Of a stretch of DNA of 21,930 bases, positions 7,392 to 15,105 are shown piece by piece. Positions within the stretch are counted from its first letter, which is position 1; every line of letters begins with the position of its first letter. The translations under genes and the position numbers were made by a program. The notes below the pieces were generated by a model. That model did no database searches and was not told the origin of the DNA. It saw only the letters and a program-made list of their open reading frames with translations. The DNA is from Candidatus Nitrosopumilus sp. (lineage in GTDB: Archaea > Thermoproteota > Nitrososphaeria > Nitrososphaerales > Nitrosopumilaceae): assembly GCA_030637455.1 (NCBI GenBank), contig DAOWGL010000086.1, positions 1 to 21,930 of the forward strand. Reading direction: 5' to 3'.

Positions 7392-7505
7392 TTATGCTGA
7401 TGTTTGAGTTACACAATCAAAAGAACAGAATTCATCTTTCATACTGTAAAATTCTCTACCACAATGTCTGCATTCTCTAATTGCTCTCATATGATCTAAT
7501 GGCAT
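7392..7505 (-). CDS. 37-aa four-cysteine mini-protein
   Basis: A very small open frame, ATG at 7505 to TAA at 7392, encoding 37 aa. The core ECRHCGREFYSMKDEFCSFD then C places cysteines at residues 12, 15, 27 and 31. The CxxCG plus FCSxxC pattern is that of treble-clef or FCS-like zinc fingers, which makes a chance frame unlikely. It ends one base beyond the stop of the convergent coiled-coil gene. Its function is unknown; it may bind nucleic acid or protein. Confidence 0.6.
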   Translation of the reverse strand: MPLDHMRAIRECRHCGREFYSMKDEFCSFDCVTQTSA

Positions 7506-7562
7506 TTATACCATAAAAGACCGATCATCTTTCCTAATATAGTGCCAAAGATTTTTCATGCG

Positions 7563-7580
7563 ATCATAACTTTTTATGAT
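7563..7580. repeat. 7-bp inverted repeat upstream of thiC
   Basis: ATCATAA (7563-7569) and TTATGAT (7574-7580) flank a CTTT spacer, ending 12 bp before the thiC TATA box. The position suits an activator or repressor site. It is short, so chance is possible. Confidence 0.3.
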
Positions 7581-7591
7581 TTTCACGATTG

Positions 7592-7598
7592 TTTAAAT
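7592..7598 (+). promoter_or_regulatory. TATA box of thiC
   Basis: TTTAAAT is centred 26 nt before the ATG at 7621. A leaderless transcript leaves no room for a TPP riboswitch. Confidence 0.55.
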
Positions 7599-7620
7599 CA
7601 GGTAAAACATAGAATACGTT

Positions 7621-8949
7621 ATGGCGACTCAAATGACTTCCGCAAGACGTGGAGTGGCAACTGATGAGATGAAACAAGTTGCAAAAGATGAGGATGTTTC
7701 ACTTGAATGGCTAATCCCTAAAATTGCAAAGGGCTCAATAATTATTCCAAGCAATAACGTAAGACCACAAAAAATTCACAATGTTGGAATTGGTAAAGGT
7801 CTAAAAACTAAAGTTAATGTCAACATTGGAACTTCTACATTAAATGTAAACATTGAGGAAGAAGTAGAAAAAGCTAAAGTTGCAATAAAATATCATGCAG
7901 ATACTATCATGGACCTCAGTGATGGTGGCGATGTTAAAAAAATACGTCAAACATTAATGGACGCTGCACCAATTACTTTTGGAACTGTTCCAATTTACGA
8001 GGCTTACAACTATGGAGTTGAAGTCCACAAGAATCCTTTGAATTTAACTGAAGATGATTACATCAAAGCATTTGAAAATAATGCAAAAGATGGGGTTGAC
8101 TATACAACAGTTCACTGTGGAATCACAAAAGATATTGCTAAAAGAATTCTCAAAGTGCAACGATATGGTGGTGTTGTAAGTAAAGGTGGTACAATCACTG
8201 CTGCTTGGATGTTAAAACATGATAAAGAAAATCCATACATTACTCATTATGATTACATGATGGAAATTGCCAAAAAATATGATGTCACATTTAGCCTTGG
8301 AGATGCATTAAGCCCGGGGTCCGTTTTCGGAACACCTTAGGGAATGCAAGTTCAATAGATGATCAACATATCTAGATTAACAAAGCGTGCACATGAACAT
8401 GATATCCAAGTAATGGTAGAAGGTCCGGGCCACGTCCCATTAAATGAAGTTGCTGCAAATGTACGGTTGGCAAAATCTCTCATTGGAGATGTTCCATATT
8501 ATGTTCTAGGTCCATTGGTTACAGATATTGCATCTGGACATGATCATATTGCCAGTGCAATTGGTGCTGCAGTCTCTGCCAGTGAAGGTGTGGATCTTTT
8601 ATGTTATCTTACGCCTTCTGAACATTTAGCATTACCAAATGCAGATGAAGTAAAGGCTGGGTTAATTGCATATAGAATTGCAGCTCATGCAGGAGATCTT
8701 GTAAAAATTCGTGATAAAGTGATCAAATGGGATATGGAAATGACTGAAGCCAGACGTACATTAGATTGGGAGAAACAACTAGCACTATCTATTGATCCTG
8801 AAGCGGCTGCAAAAATTCATAGTCGAACGGGACAACATCCTGGCAATAACGTGCCTTGTACTATGTGTGGCGGTGCTTGTGTTTACATGATGTTGCCACA
8901 ACAGAAAAAATATGATAAAGAAAATAAAAATTTACAACAAGTTAAATAA
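7621..8949 (+). pseudogene. thiC: Phosphomethylpyrimidine synthase ThiC, interrupted by two in-frame TAG codons
   Basis: ThiC is a radical SAM enzyme that converts aminoimidazole ribotide to the thiamine pyrimidine. The gene is full length (442 codons plus stop) in one frame, but TAG codons at 8338-8340 and 8356-8358 split it into 7621-8340 (239 aa) and a piece that could restart at ATG 8359 (196 aa). Conserved ThiC blocks lie on both sides: GTVPIYEA, DYTTVHCGIT and TFSLGDAL before the break; EGPGHVPLNEV, YYVLGPLVTDIASGHDHI and the C-terminal cluster motif CTMCGGAC after it. Apart from codons 231-246 it looks fully functional, so this is a very recent pseudogene or a sequencing/assembly error. 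The 3' end overlaps the convergent Nudix gene by 18 bp. Confidence 0.9.
8311..8358 (+). other. Corrupted block inside thiC
   Basis: From AGC at 8311 to TAG at 8356, the frame reads SPGSVFGTP-stop-GMQVQ-stop. The ThiC family normally reads RPGS, then a D-A-x-D stretch, then Q and E residues. The spacing of the remaining matches (PGS, F, QVQ, then INI) is preserved, so there is no net insertion or deletion, only a cluster of substitutions. Confidence 0.8.
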
Positions 8950-9336
8950 TACTTTTTGAAGACTAGGTACTGTTTCATAATTTTCTAATTCTTTTATGTT
9001 AATCCATTTAAAATCTGAATTCTCCCAGTTTAGTTTGATTGTGGGTTTGCTTGATTCAAACAAAAATGGAAATATCTCCCATTCATGATTTTTGTACTGT
9101 GGTGAGTGAATTTTCATTTCTTCACTTGCTTTGATTAATGTAATTTTGTCTTCTGTAATTCCTGCCTCTTCAAAAATTTCAATTTTTGCTCTAGAAAGAG
9201 GTTCTTCGTCGTTTTCAATCATTCCACTAATCCCTGCCCATAATCCTTTCATGGATTTCACTTTATCACTGCGCTTAAGAATTAGTAATTTTTCCTTATC
9301 TCTAATGAATGATGTAACGATCTTTGTAGAACGCAT
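8932..9336 (-). CDS. Nudix hydrolase
   Basis: A 134-aa Nudix pyrophosphohydrolase, which cleaves a nucleoside diphosphate linked to another group. The Nudix box is GMIENDEEPLSRAKIEIFEE followed by AGI (about residues 37-59); the catalytic EE pair is present, but the first position of the canonical REUxEE reads Ile instead of Arg. The N-terminal KIVTSFIRDKEKLLILKRSD strand is typical of MutT-like members. It starts five bases after the tyrA stop, so it is the last gene of the aroC operon, although no aromatic role is obvious. The substrate is unknown. Confidence 0.87.
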   Translation of the reverse strand: MRSTKIVTSFIRDKEKLLILKRSDKVKSMKGLWAGISGMIENDEEPLSRAKIEIFEEAGITEDKITLIKASEEMKIHSPQYKNHEWEIFPFLFESSKPTIKLNWENSDFKWINIKELENYETVPSLQKVLFNLL

Positions 9337-9341
9337 GTCGA

Positions 9342-10193
9342 CTATTTTTCGACTGCTTTTACCATTTTTGTCATTCTTTTGTAGGATTCAGCAACATCCG
9401 TATGTTTTGCAAGTCTCTCTTGACATTCTTTGATGTAATTTATCACTTCTTCTGTTTTTGATTCTTGAACAGCTGTTAGTAGTCTGCCGATATCTTTCCA
9501 AAGCTCTTCTGCTACTCTTCTAATCTCTGGGTTTGCAATGATGGTCTCAATTAGTTCTGGAGATTCTGTCATGATACTTTCTGCCAATGTTTTTTGAACT
9601 CTGAAAGTTGTACCTGACATTTTTTCTGTGAGATTCATCTTTTCATCTTTTGAAATGATGTTTGCAAAAACTAAATTCATTAAATGTGTTAATCCTAAAA
9701 TTACTGCTATCTTTTTGTCATGTTCTGCTGCATCTATTGTAACAAAGTTAGCTCCTTCAAACAATGCTTTTGTAACAGTTAATTCTTTTTTGGCATCTTT
9801 GATTGGAACTGAAATAATATTTTGACCTTTGATTGTTTTTGTCCCTGGACCAAACATTGGGTGAATACAAATAGGGTTAATTTTTGCTGGCATTTTTGAT
9901 AATGATGATACTACTTTGGATTTTTCTGATGATATTTCAATAAGATATGTATCTCGTTTCATCTCTTTGGCAATTAGTCTGATAATTTCCGGTGTTCTTC
10001 TTGTAGGTGTACACAGAACAACATAATCTGCTTTTAAAATTCCGCCTACTAGGGATTCTGATATTTTAATGTCTTTACCAGATACTTTATTTTCAGAGTC
10101 ATATCCTGTTACTTCAAATCCTTGACTTGAAAAATATTTTGCAAACCATTGTCCCATTTGACCGCCTGCACCAATTATTGTAATTTTTTTCAT
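9342..10193 (-). CDS. tyrA: Prephenate (or arogenate) dehydrogenase TyrA
   Basis: Oxidative decarboxylation of prephenate or arogenate on the way to tyrosine. The protein is 283 aa with an N-terminal Rossmann motif GAGGQMGQWFAKYF (residues 8-21). The central HPMFGPGTK motif and the helical-domain segment ILGLTHLMNLVFANI are characteristic of TyrA. The C-terminus is a helical dimerisation region with no ACT domain, so allosteric tyrosine inhibition of the ACT type is not expected. The ATG overlaps the stop of the chorismate mutase-aminotransferase gene (ATGA), which supplies the substrate. Confidence 0.92.
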   Translation of the reverse strand: MKKITIIGAGGQMGQWFAKYFSSQGFEVTGYDSENKVSGKDIKISESLVGGILKADYVVLCTPTRRTPEIIRLIAKEMKRDTYLIEISSEKSKVVSSLSKMPAKINPICIHPMFGPGTKTIKGQNIISVPIKDAKKELTVTKALFEGANFVTIDAAEHDKKIAVILGLTHLMNLVFANIISKDEKMNLTEKMSGTTFRVQKTLAESIMTESPELIETIIANPEIRRVAEELWKDIGRLLTAVQESKTEEVINYIKECQERLAKHTDVAESYKRMTKMVKAVEK

Positions 10194-11560
10194 TGGTTAC
10201 CACTCATGATGTTACTTAGTATGCTCATTCCTTCCATTAATGTCTCTTCGTCTTGACATGCAGATAATCTGATAAAGTTCTTGTAATCTCCAAATCCTTC
10301 TCCTGGGGCTACTGCTAATCCTTTCTCTAGAGTGCTATTGGCAAATTCAACTCCGTCAAATCCTTCTTGATTAACTCTTGCAAAAAGATACATTGCACCA
10401 TCAGGGGCGATGAAATCTAATCCAATTTCACTTGCTTTCTGTGCCAACACATCTAGTCGGGTTTGCACTGTATTAGTATTATTGGATGTGTCTGCTTCAA
10501 GAGCTTTCATAGCAACATATTGGATTGGTTCTGAGACATTTGTAAGACATAATGCCTCAAGTTTTGCCATTTTTTCAATTATTTTTGAATCTGCAATGCC
10601 GTATCCTACTCTAAATCCTGTCATTGCGTGTGATTTTGAAAATGATTGAGTGACGATACTTTTATCATAATTATAACTTAGAATGCTTTTCCAATTGGTC
10701 TTTGCATATTGTGAATAAATTTCATCACTGAGTACGTAGAGATTATTTTCTTTTGCAATTTCAATAATGTCATCTTGTAATTTTTCATTTAGAATTTTTC
10801 CTGTAGGGTTATTTGGATAGTTTAGAACGATCATCTTTGTATTTGAATTAATTGTATTTTTGATCTGTTCTAAAGATGGTTCCCACTTTTCTTCAAAAGT
10901 TGTATTGATGGTTCTAACTTTAATTCCAGAATTCAATGCGCAATCCTTGTAGGCCGGCCATGCAGGCTCAATTACTATCATTTCATCTCCTGGATTCAAT
11001 AGAGTTGTAATTGCTGTGAAAATTGAAAATCTTGCACCTGGACTTACAATGATGTTATCGTGTTGAATATTTACATTGAATTTTTTTGATACATGTTTTG
11101 CAAGTGCTTCTCTAAATACTGGCATTCCTTTTGCTTGACCGTATTTTAGAAATCCTTTGTCAAACACTTCTCCTAATGCCTCTTTGACAATTTTTGGTGG
11201 TAAAAAGTCGGGTTCTCCTACTTCCATGTGGATAATTTTTTTCCCTTGTGCTTCAAGTGATTTTGCTTTTAAGAAAATTGAAAGATGTGTTTGTTTATTT
11301 GTAGACTGAACTTTGACTGATTCGTTTAAAAGAAAATTCAGAAACTTTGTGGCCATTGTTTCATCTAATCCAATACTGTTACATAGTGAAATTACTTTTC
11401 CACGTAAACTATCTTCTCTTGCTTCATCTGTTACTCCTTTTCCAATATTTTTTTTAACTACTCCAATTTCTTTTGCAATGTCTGTTCTAGTCTTCAGTAA
11501 CTCTATCATTTTTAGAGTAACCTCATCCATTTTGTTTCGAAGATCGTTGATATCTGACAT
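10190..11560 (-). CDS. Chorismate mutase-aromatic aminotransferase fusion
   Basis: Two-domain protein of 456 aa. Residues 1 to about 85 form an AroQ-type chorismate mutase (DINDLRNKMDEVTLKMIELL, AKEIGVVKK), which converts chorismate to prephenate. Residues about 90-456 form a class I/II PLP aminotransferase: VGEPDF, NYPNNPTGKIL, DEIYSQYA, the PLP-lysine motif SFSKSHAMTGFRVGYG, and the substrate carboxylate Arg in FIRLSACQ. The pairing suggests a prephenate aminotransferase (arogenate route) or an aromatic aminotransferase. I chose ATG 11560, which begins at the AroQ helix four bases after the aroC stop. ATG 11602 would add 14 unrelated residues inside aroC. Confidence 0.92.
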   Translation of the reverse strand: MSDINDLRNKMDEVTLKMIELLKTRTDIAKEIGVVKKNIGKGVTDEAREDSLRGKVISLCNSIGLDETMATKFLNFLLNESVKVQSTNKQTHLSIFLKAKSLEAQGKKIIHMEVGEPDFLPPKIVKEALGEVFDKGFLKYGQAKGMPVFREALAKHVSKKFNVNIQHDNIIVSPGARFSIFTAITTLLNPGDEMIVIEPAWPAYKDCALNSGIKVRTINTTFEEKWEPSLEQIKNTINSNTKMIVLNYPNNPTGKILNEKLQDDIIEIAKENNLYVLSDEIYSQYAKTNWKSILSYNYDKSIVTQSFSKSHAMTGFRVGYGIADSKIIEKMAKLEALCLTNVSEPIQYVAMKALEADTSNNTNTVQTRLDVLAQKASEIGLDFIAPDGAMYLFARVNQEGFDGVEFANSTLEKGLAVAPGEGFGDYKNFIRLSACQDEETLMEGMSILSNIMSGNQ

Positions 11561-11564
11561 TTTC

Positions 11565-12662
11565 TTAGAGAACTGGTTTGATTGCTCCTGATAGGAGGGC
11601 ATGATCTGCTATTGTTAATGCTACAAGTGAATCGACTACTGGTGGGGCTCTAGGTACAACGCATGGGTCATGTCTTCCTTTGACTTGAAGAATGGTTTCT
11701 TTTTTTGTTTTAATGTCTACAGTTTTTTGTTTTTGAGCAATAGATGATGCTGGCTTGAAAGCAATTCTCATGGTAATTGGCATTCCGTTTGAAATTCCTC
11801 CTAGAATTCCACCAGATCTATTTGTTTCCGTAACGATTTTACCTCTCTTTACCGTATACAAGTCATTATTTTCAGAGCCATAAAGTTCTGAGCCTTGAAA
11901 TCCTGAACCAAACTCAATTCCTTTTACTGATGGAATAGAGAAAATTGCTTTGCTTAAATCTGATTCTAATGAGCTAAAAATTGGCTCCCCTAATCCTACT
12001 GGAAGGTTTGTTGTAACTGATTCAATTATTCCCCCCAGTGAGTCTCCTTTTTTTCTTGCATCTAGAATATTTTCTCTCATTATTTTTGCTGTTTTAGTTT
12101 CAGGACATCTTACTTCATTTTTATAAATTGAACTAATCATTTTATCATTGAATTCTCTTTCCATCTTTATTTTCCCAATCTGTGATGTGAATGAATTTGT
12201 TTCAACACCTAATGACACTTTGAGCAATTTTCTTGCAATGGCGCCTCCCATAACATGAGTTGCTGTTAGTCTTCCAGAAAATCTTCCTCCTCCTCTGTGA
12301 TCATTGTAGTGATTATATTTTGTCATGGCTGGATAATCTGAATGACCTGGTCTTAGCTTTGTTTTCAAATTTTCATAATCGTTTGATTTTTGATCACTGT
12401 TCCAAATTACCATTGTAATTGGTGCACCTGTTGTGTGACCTCTGAATACTCCTGAAATTATTTCAACAACATCTCCTTCTTTTCTTTGAGTTGAAATTAG
12501 ATTTTGACCTGGCTTTCTAAGATCTAACATTTTTTGAATATCTTTTTCATCAAGCTCTAATCCTGCAGGGCAACCATCTAAAACTGCCCCAATTGATTTT
12601 CCATGACTTTCACCAAAACTTGTTAAAACAAGACGCTGACCTATAGAATTTCCCGGCAACAT
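11565..12662 (-). CDS. aroC: Chorismate synthase
   Basis: Last shikimate step, converting 5-enolpyruvylshikimate-3-phosphate to chorismate with reduced FMN as catalytic cofactor. At 365 aa it is the normal length. The family signatures are present in order: SFGESHGKSIGAVLDGCPAG, RPGHSDYPAMTKYNHYNDHR followed by GGGRFSGR, RSGGILGGISNG, and GRHDPCVVPRAPPVVDS. It is the first gene of the downstream aromatic operon, and a TATA box at 12683-12690 lies 25 nt before the ATG, so transcription restarts here and is not read through from aroA alone. Confidence 0.97.
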   Translation of the reverse strand: MLPGNSIGQRLVLTSFGESHGKSIGAVLDGCPAGLELDEKDIQKMLDLRKPGQNLISTQRKEGDVVEIISGVFRGHTTGAPITMVIWNSDQKSNDYENLKTKLRPGHSDYPAMTKYNHYNDHRGGGRFSGRLTATHVMGGAIARKLLKVSLGVETNSFTSQIGKIKMEREFNDKMISSIYKNEVRCPETKTAKIMRENILDARKKGDSLGGIIESVTTNLPVGLGEPIFSSLESDLSKAIFSIPSVKGIEFGSGFQGSELYGSENNDLYTVKRGKIVTETNRSGGILGGISNGMPITMRIAFKPASSIAQKQKTVDIKTKKETILQVKGRHDPCVVPRAPPVVDSLVALTIADHALLSGAIKPVL

Positions 12663-12682
12663 ACTATCAAAGTTAACTGATG

Positions 12683-12690
12683 TTTATAAT
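12683..12690 (-). promoter_or_regulatory. TATA box of aroC
   Basis: ATTATAAA on the minus strand, centred 25 nt before the aroC ATG. It implies a leaderless aroC transcript that starts well downstream of the RNA element at 12872-12955. Confidence 0.6.
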
Positions 12691-12827
12691 TCCTCATTCT
12701 GAAATTTGAAGAACATTTTTCTTATTATTGATTATTTTTTGGTAATATCTCATACCTGTTTAGAAATTATATAATTATTGAATAAAACATGTAATAATTA
12801 TAATATATTCTTAAATATAATAATAAC

Positions 12828-12834
12828 ATATAAG
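12828..12834 (+). promoter_or_regulatory. Possible TATA box for the structured RNA
   Basis: ATATAAG is centred about 40 nt before the first paired base of the RNA at 12872, predicting a start near 12857. A stronger-looking TTATAAA at 12856-12862 would start transcription inside the 5' arm, so it is less suitable. The surroundings (12720-12870) are almost pure A/T with no gene. Confidence 0.35.
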
Positions 12835-12871
12835 ATACATGCAAAATCGTGTAAATTATAAAGAATAATTT

Positions 12872-12960
12872 GCGCGGCCCTGCGAAGAATACATGTTATC
12901 TACGCAAAAGCGTTGTGGGTGAGGAGAATGCTTTTCACTCTATACAGGGTCGCGCCTTTT
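12872..12960 (+). ncRNA. Structured RNA candidate, three-way junction
   Basis: A GC-rich island in an A/T-rich spacer. An 11-bp closing helix pairs 12872-12882 (GCGCGGCCCTG) with 12945-12955 (CAGGGTCGCGC). Inside are a hairpin 12902-12905/12910-12913 (ACGC, loop AAAA, GCGT) and a 10-bp hairpin 12917-12926/12931-12940 (GGGTGAGGAG, loop AATG, CTTTTCACTC). Four pairs are G-U on the plus strand (12877-12950, 12918-12939, 12923-12934, 12924-12933) and would be A-C mismatches on the minus strand, which supports plus-strand transcription. TTTT follows at 12957-12960. It is not a tRNA, 5S, SRP or RNase P RNA by size and motifs. The function is unknown. Confidence 0.65.
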
Positions 12961-12973
12961 ACCTCTCTGAACA

Positions 12974-12988
12974 ATTTTTCTGAAAAAT
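12974..12988. terminator. Possible bidirectional terminator between aroA and the RNA
   Basis: ATTTTT (12974-12979) and AAAAAT (12983-12988) form a 6-bp inverted repeat with T-runs in both directions, five bases beyond the aroA stop and downstream of the RNA. It could end both converging transcripts. The signal is weak because the region is AT-rich. Confidence 0.3.
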
Positions 12989-12992
12989 AATT

Positions 12993-14261
12993 TTAATCGA
13001 TTAAGATTTTTGCGCCCATACGATTCATCTCCTCGACAAAATTTGGATATGAAACTTTGACTGATTCAGGATCTGTAACAGTACAATTTCCAACATACAT
13101 CCCTGCAATACAAAATGACATGAATAGTCTATGGTCTTCTTCTGATATTAAATCGGCACCCGAAATATTTCCTGATGACTCTAAAATCATACCGTCTTCT
13201 TTTTCTTGAATGTTAATTCCGAGTTTTACTAATTCTCTTGAAATAATTGCAATTCTATCTGTTTCTTTTAATCTTGCATGTTTTACATTGAATATTTCAA
13301 TTGGGGCTGATGAACATAATGCCAAAATTGCAAGTGGTGGAAGAAGATCTGGTGAATTACTCAAATCAAATTTTCCGCCGTTTAATTTTTCAGGCGATTT
13401 AATTTTAATTTGTTCATCATCCATAATAATTTCAACCCCTAATTGTTCTAAAATATCGATAAATACTTCATCTCCTTGAGGTAAATTTCCAATATCTCCC
13501 TTTATTGTAATGTCTTCTCCGTTTAGAACAGTTGCAGAAAGAAGAAGCGCGAGACTAGAAAAATCTATTGGAACAACAAATGTAGTTTCTTTATAAATTT
13601 GTGGAGTTATATTGTATCTCTTGTATGGGATTAGTGTTTGCACTGTTACTCCAAATTTTCGCATTGTAGCAACTGTGGCATCAAGATATGGTTTTGATAC
13701 TAAATTTCCTTCTATGGTTAGATTGATTCCTTTCTCAGTTAGTGGTGCACAAATTAATAGTGCTGAAATAAATTGACTGGAAAAATTCCCTGGTATTTTT
13801 ACTTCTCCTCCTACAATCTTTCCTTTAATTTTGATTGGTGGTTTTCCATCAGTTGAACTACATTGTGCTCCTATGCTTGATAATGCATCTAATAGTGGCT
13901 GCATTGGTCTTTTCTGCAAACTTGAATCTCCAGTTAGAATAATTTCATCATGATACAAACTGGCAATTCCTGATGCGATTCTCATTGTGGTTCCAGAGTT
14001 TTCTGTGTTAATTTCAGGTACTTTTGTGCCTAATTTTATAGAATTTTTAACGATTATTGATGAATCTCTAGTCTCAATTTCTGCTCCAAATTTCTTACAA
14101 GCCTCAATTGTTGCTTTAGTATCTGCTGAAAGCAAAACATTCTCTACAGTACTATTGTTTCCGGCAAGAGATGCGAGAAAAATTGCTCTATGTGTGTAGC
14201 TCTTGTTTGGGGGACAAATTATTTGTCCTGAGATTTTTGATTTTTCAATTTTACACTTCAT
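12993..14261 (-). CDS. aroA: 3-phosphoshikimate 1-carboxyvinyltransferase (EPSP synthase)
   Basis: Transfers enolpyruvyl from PEP to shikimate-3-phosphate. It is 422 aa, normal for the family. Visible signatures are PPNKSYTHRAIFLASLAG near residues 18-35 (Lys, Ser and Arg ligands), NSGTTMRIASG, RPMQPLLDAL, SSQFISALLI, the catalytic Asp region SPDLLPPLAIL, RLKETDRIA and EEDHRLFMSF. It overlaps the end of aroK by 11 bp, so it is the last gene of the six-gene aromatic operon. It is followed by the RNA-containing spacer before aroC. Confidence 0.97.
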   Translation of the reverse strand: MKCKIEKSKISGQIICPPNKSYTHRAIFLASLAGNNSTVENVLLSADTKATIEACKKFGAEIETRDSSIIVKNSIKLGTKVPEINTENSGTTMRIASGIASLYHDEIILTGDSSLQKRPMQPLLDALSSIGAQCSSTDGKPPIKIKGKIVGGEVKIPGNFSSQFISALLICAPLTEKGINLTIEGNLVSKPYLDATVATMRKFGVTVQTLIPYKRYNITPQIYKETTFVVPIDFSSLALLLSATVLNGEDITIKGDIGNLPQGDEVFIDILEQLGVEIIMDDEQIKIKSPEKLNGGKFDLSNSPDLLPPLAILALCSSAPIEIFNVKHARLKETDRIAIISRELVKLGINIQEKEDGMILESSGNISGADLISEEDHRLFMSFCIAGMYVGNCTVTDPESVKVSYPNFVEEMNRMGAKILID

Positions 14262-15105
14262 GAACTTCTGCCTTTTTGTTGCTAATTTTTGAAACGATAA
14301 TATTTCCTTCTAATGTTGAAAATACTTTTTTGATTGCAGATTCATTTTCTTTTTTTGTAATTGCTGCAATTGATGGTCCATTACCTGAAACTGATGCACC
14401 AAGTGCACCTTTTTCAATTAAATCTGTAATTATTTTGGGGTCTGAATTTAATATTGATGAAGTGGCTAATCCATTAATTATCATTGCATCCCAATAGTTT
14501 GCTTTTCTAGATAATTCCCATGCGTTTTCAAAAATAGATGATAAAATCTTGAGCTTTTTTAGATTTCCCCTTTTTCTATTTTTTGGAATAAAAATCACTG
14601 CTATTAAATTAGAAGGGCCTTTTTCAAATTGAATTCTTTTCTTTTTTGCATTATCTGTAACATTGAATCCCCCATAGTAGCAAGAACATGCGTCATCATA
14701 TGCGCCGGTGATGCTGACTTTGGATTCAATTGATGCATCTACTCCTGCAAGTAAGATTTGTTGATCAGTAAATTTTGGTTTGAATATTTTTGCACATGCT
14801 AGAGCGATAGCTGATGAAATAGCACTAGAACTTTTTAATCCATAACCTGTAGGGATTTCTGAATCTAATGTAATTGAAATTTTGTTTTGTTCTAAATCTT
14901 TTTTTGAAACTATTTTTTCTACTGTTTTGTTAATTAAGCGAGAACTCAGGCTCTTATTTTCAGACTGTATTGAAATCCCTTTTCCGGGACTAGTCTCCAC
15001 TGTTGCCTCTACTTTTAATTCGATTCCTAAGGTTGCTCCTTTTTGGTTTGCAATTGCATTTACTAATGAAACTGCCCCGTGGACTGTAGCCTTTGCTTTT
15101 GCCAT
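14251..15105 (-). CDS. aroK: Archaeal shikimate kinase, GHMP family
   Basis: Phosphorylates shikimate with ATP. This is the archaeal GHMP-superfamily kinase, unrelated to the bacterial P-loop AroK. At 284 aa it is the expected size. The ATP loop PTGYGLKSSSAISSAIALA lies at about residues 93-111, and the C-terminal GHMP motif reads ASVSGNGPSIAAI. I chose the ATG at 15105: its A is also the last base of the aroE TGA (TGATG), and an AGGAGG lies six bases upstream. A TTG at 15108 is less likely. Confidence 0.94.
   Translation of the reverse strand: MAKAKATVHGAVSLVNAIANQKGATLGIELKVEATVETSPGKGISIQSENKSLSSRLINKTVEKIVSKKDLEQNKISITLDSEIPTGYGLKSSSAISSAIALACAKIFKPKFTDQQILLAGVDASIESKVSITGAYDDACSCYYGGFNVTDNAKKKRIQFEKGPSNLIAVIFIPKNRKRGNLKKLKILSSIFENAWELSRKANYWDAMIINGLATSSILNSDPKIITDLIEKGALGASVSGNGPSIAAITKKENESAIKKVFSTLEGNIIVSKISNKKAEVHEV

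Noticed and set aside
7506..7620. TPP riboswitch upstream of thiC
   Set aside because: No conserved TPP-aptamer segments (such as CUGAGA) are seen, and a TATA box 26 nt before the ATG leaves no leader.
8338..8358. TAG read as pyrrolysine or programmed readthrough in thiC
   Set aside because: Two TAGs occur within 21 bases, inside a block where neighbouring conserved residues are also changed. No pyl genes are visible here, and pyrrolysine is not expected in this lineage.
8311..8358. Frameshift or inserted element in thiC
   Set aside because: Both halves are in the same frame and the matching residues keep their spacing, so there is no net insertion or deletion.
11561..11602. Upstream ATG for the chorismate mutase-aminotransferase
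   Set aside because: It adds 14 residues unrelated to AroQ and overlaps aroC; ATG 11560 begins at the domain.
12765..12776. 12-bp palindrome AATTATATAATT
   Set aside because: It consists only of A and T within an almost pure A/T region, so chance is likely.
12872..12960. tRNA or box C/D or H/ACA guide RNA
   Set aside because: No T-loop GGTTCRA or CCA-type end; no C (RTGATGA) and D (CTGA) box pair; the only nearby ACA (12971-12973) is 16 nt past the closing helix, too far for the usual H/ACA layout.
12872..12960. 5' leader riboswitch of aroC on the minus strand
   Set aside because: Four pairs fail on the minus strand, and aroC has a closer TATA box that predicts a leaderless mRNA.
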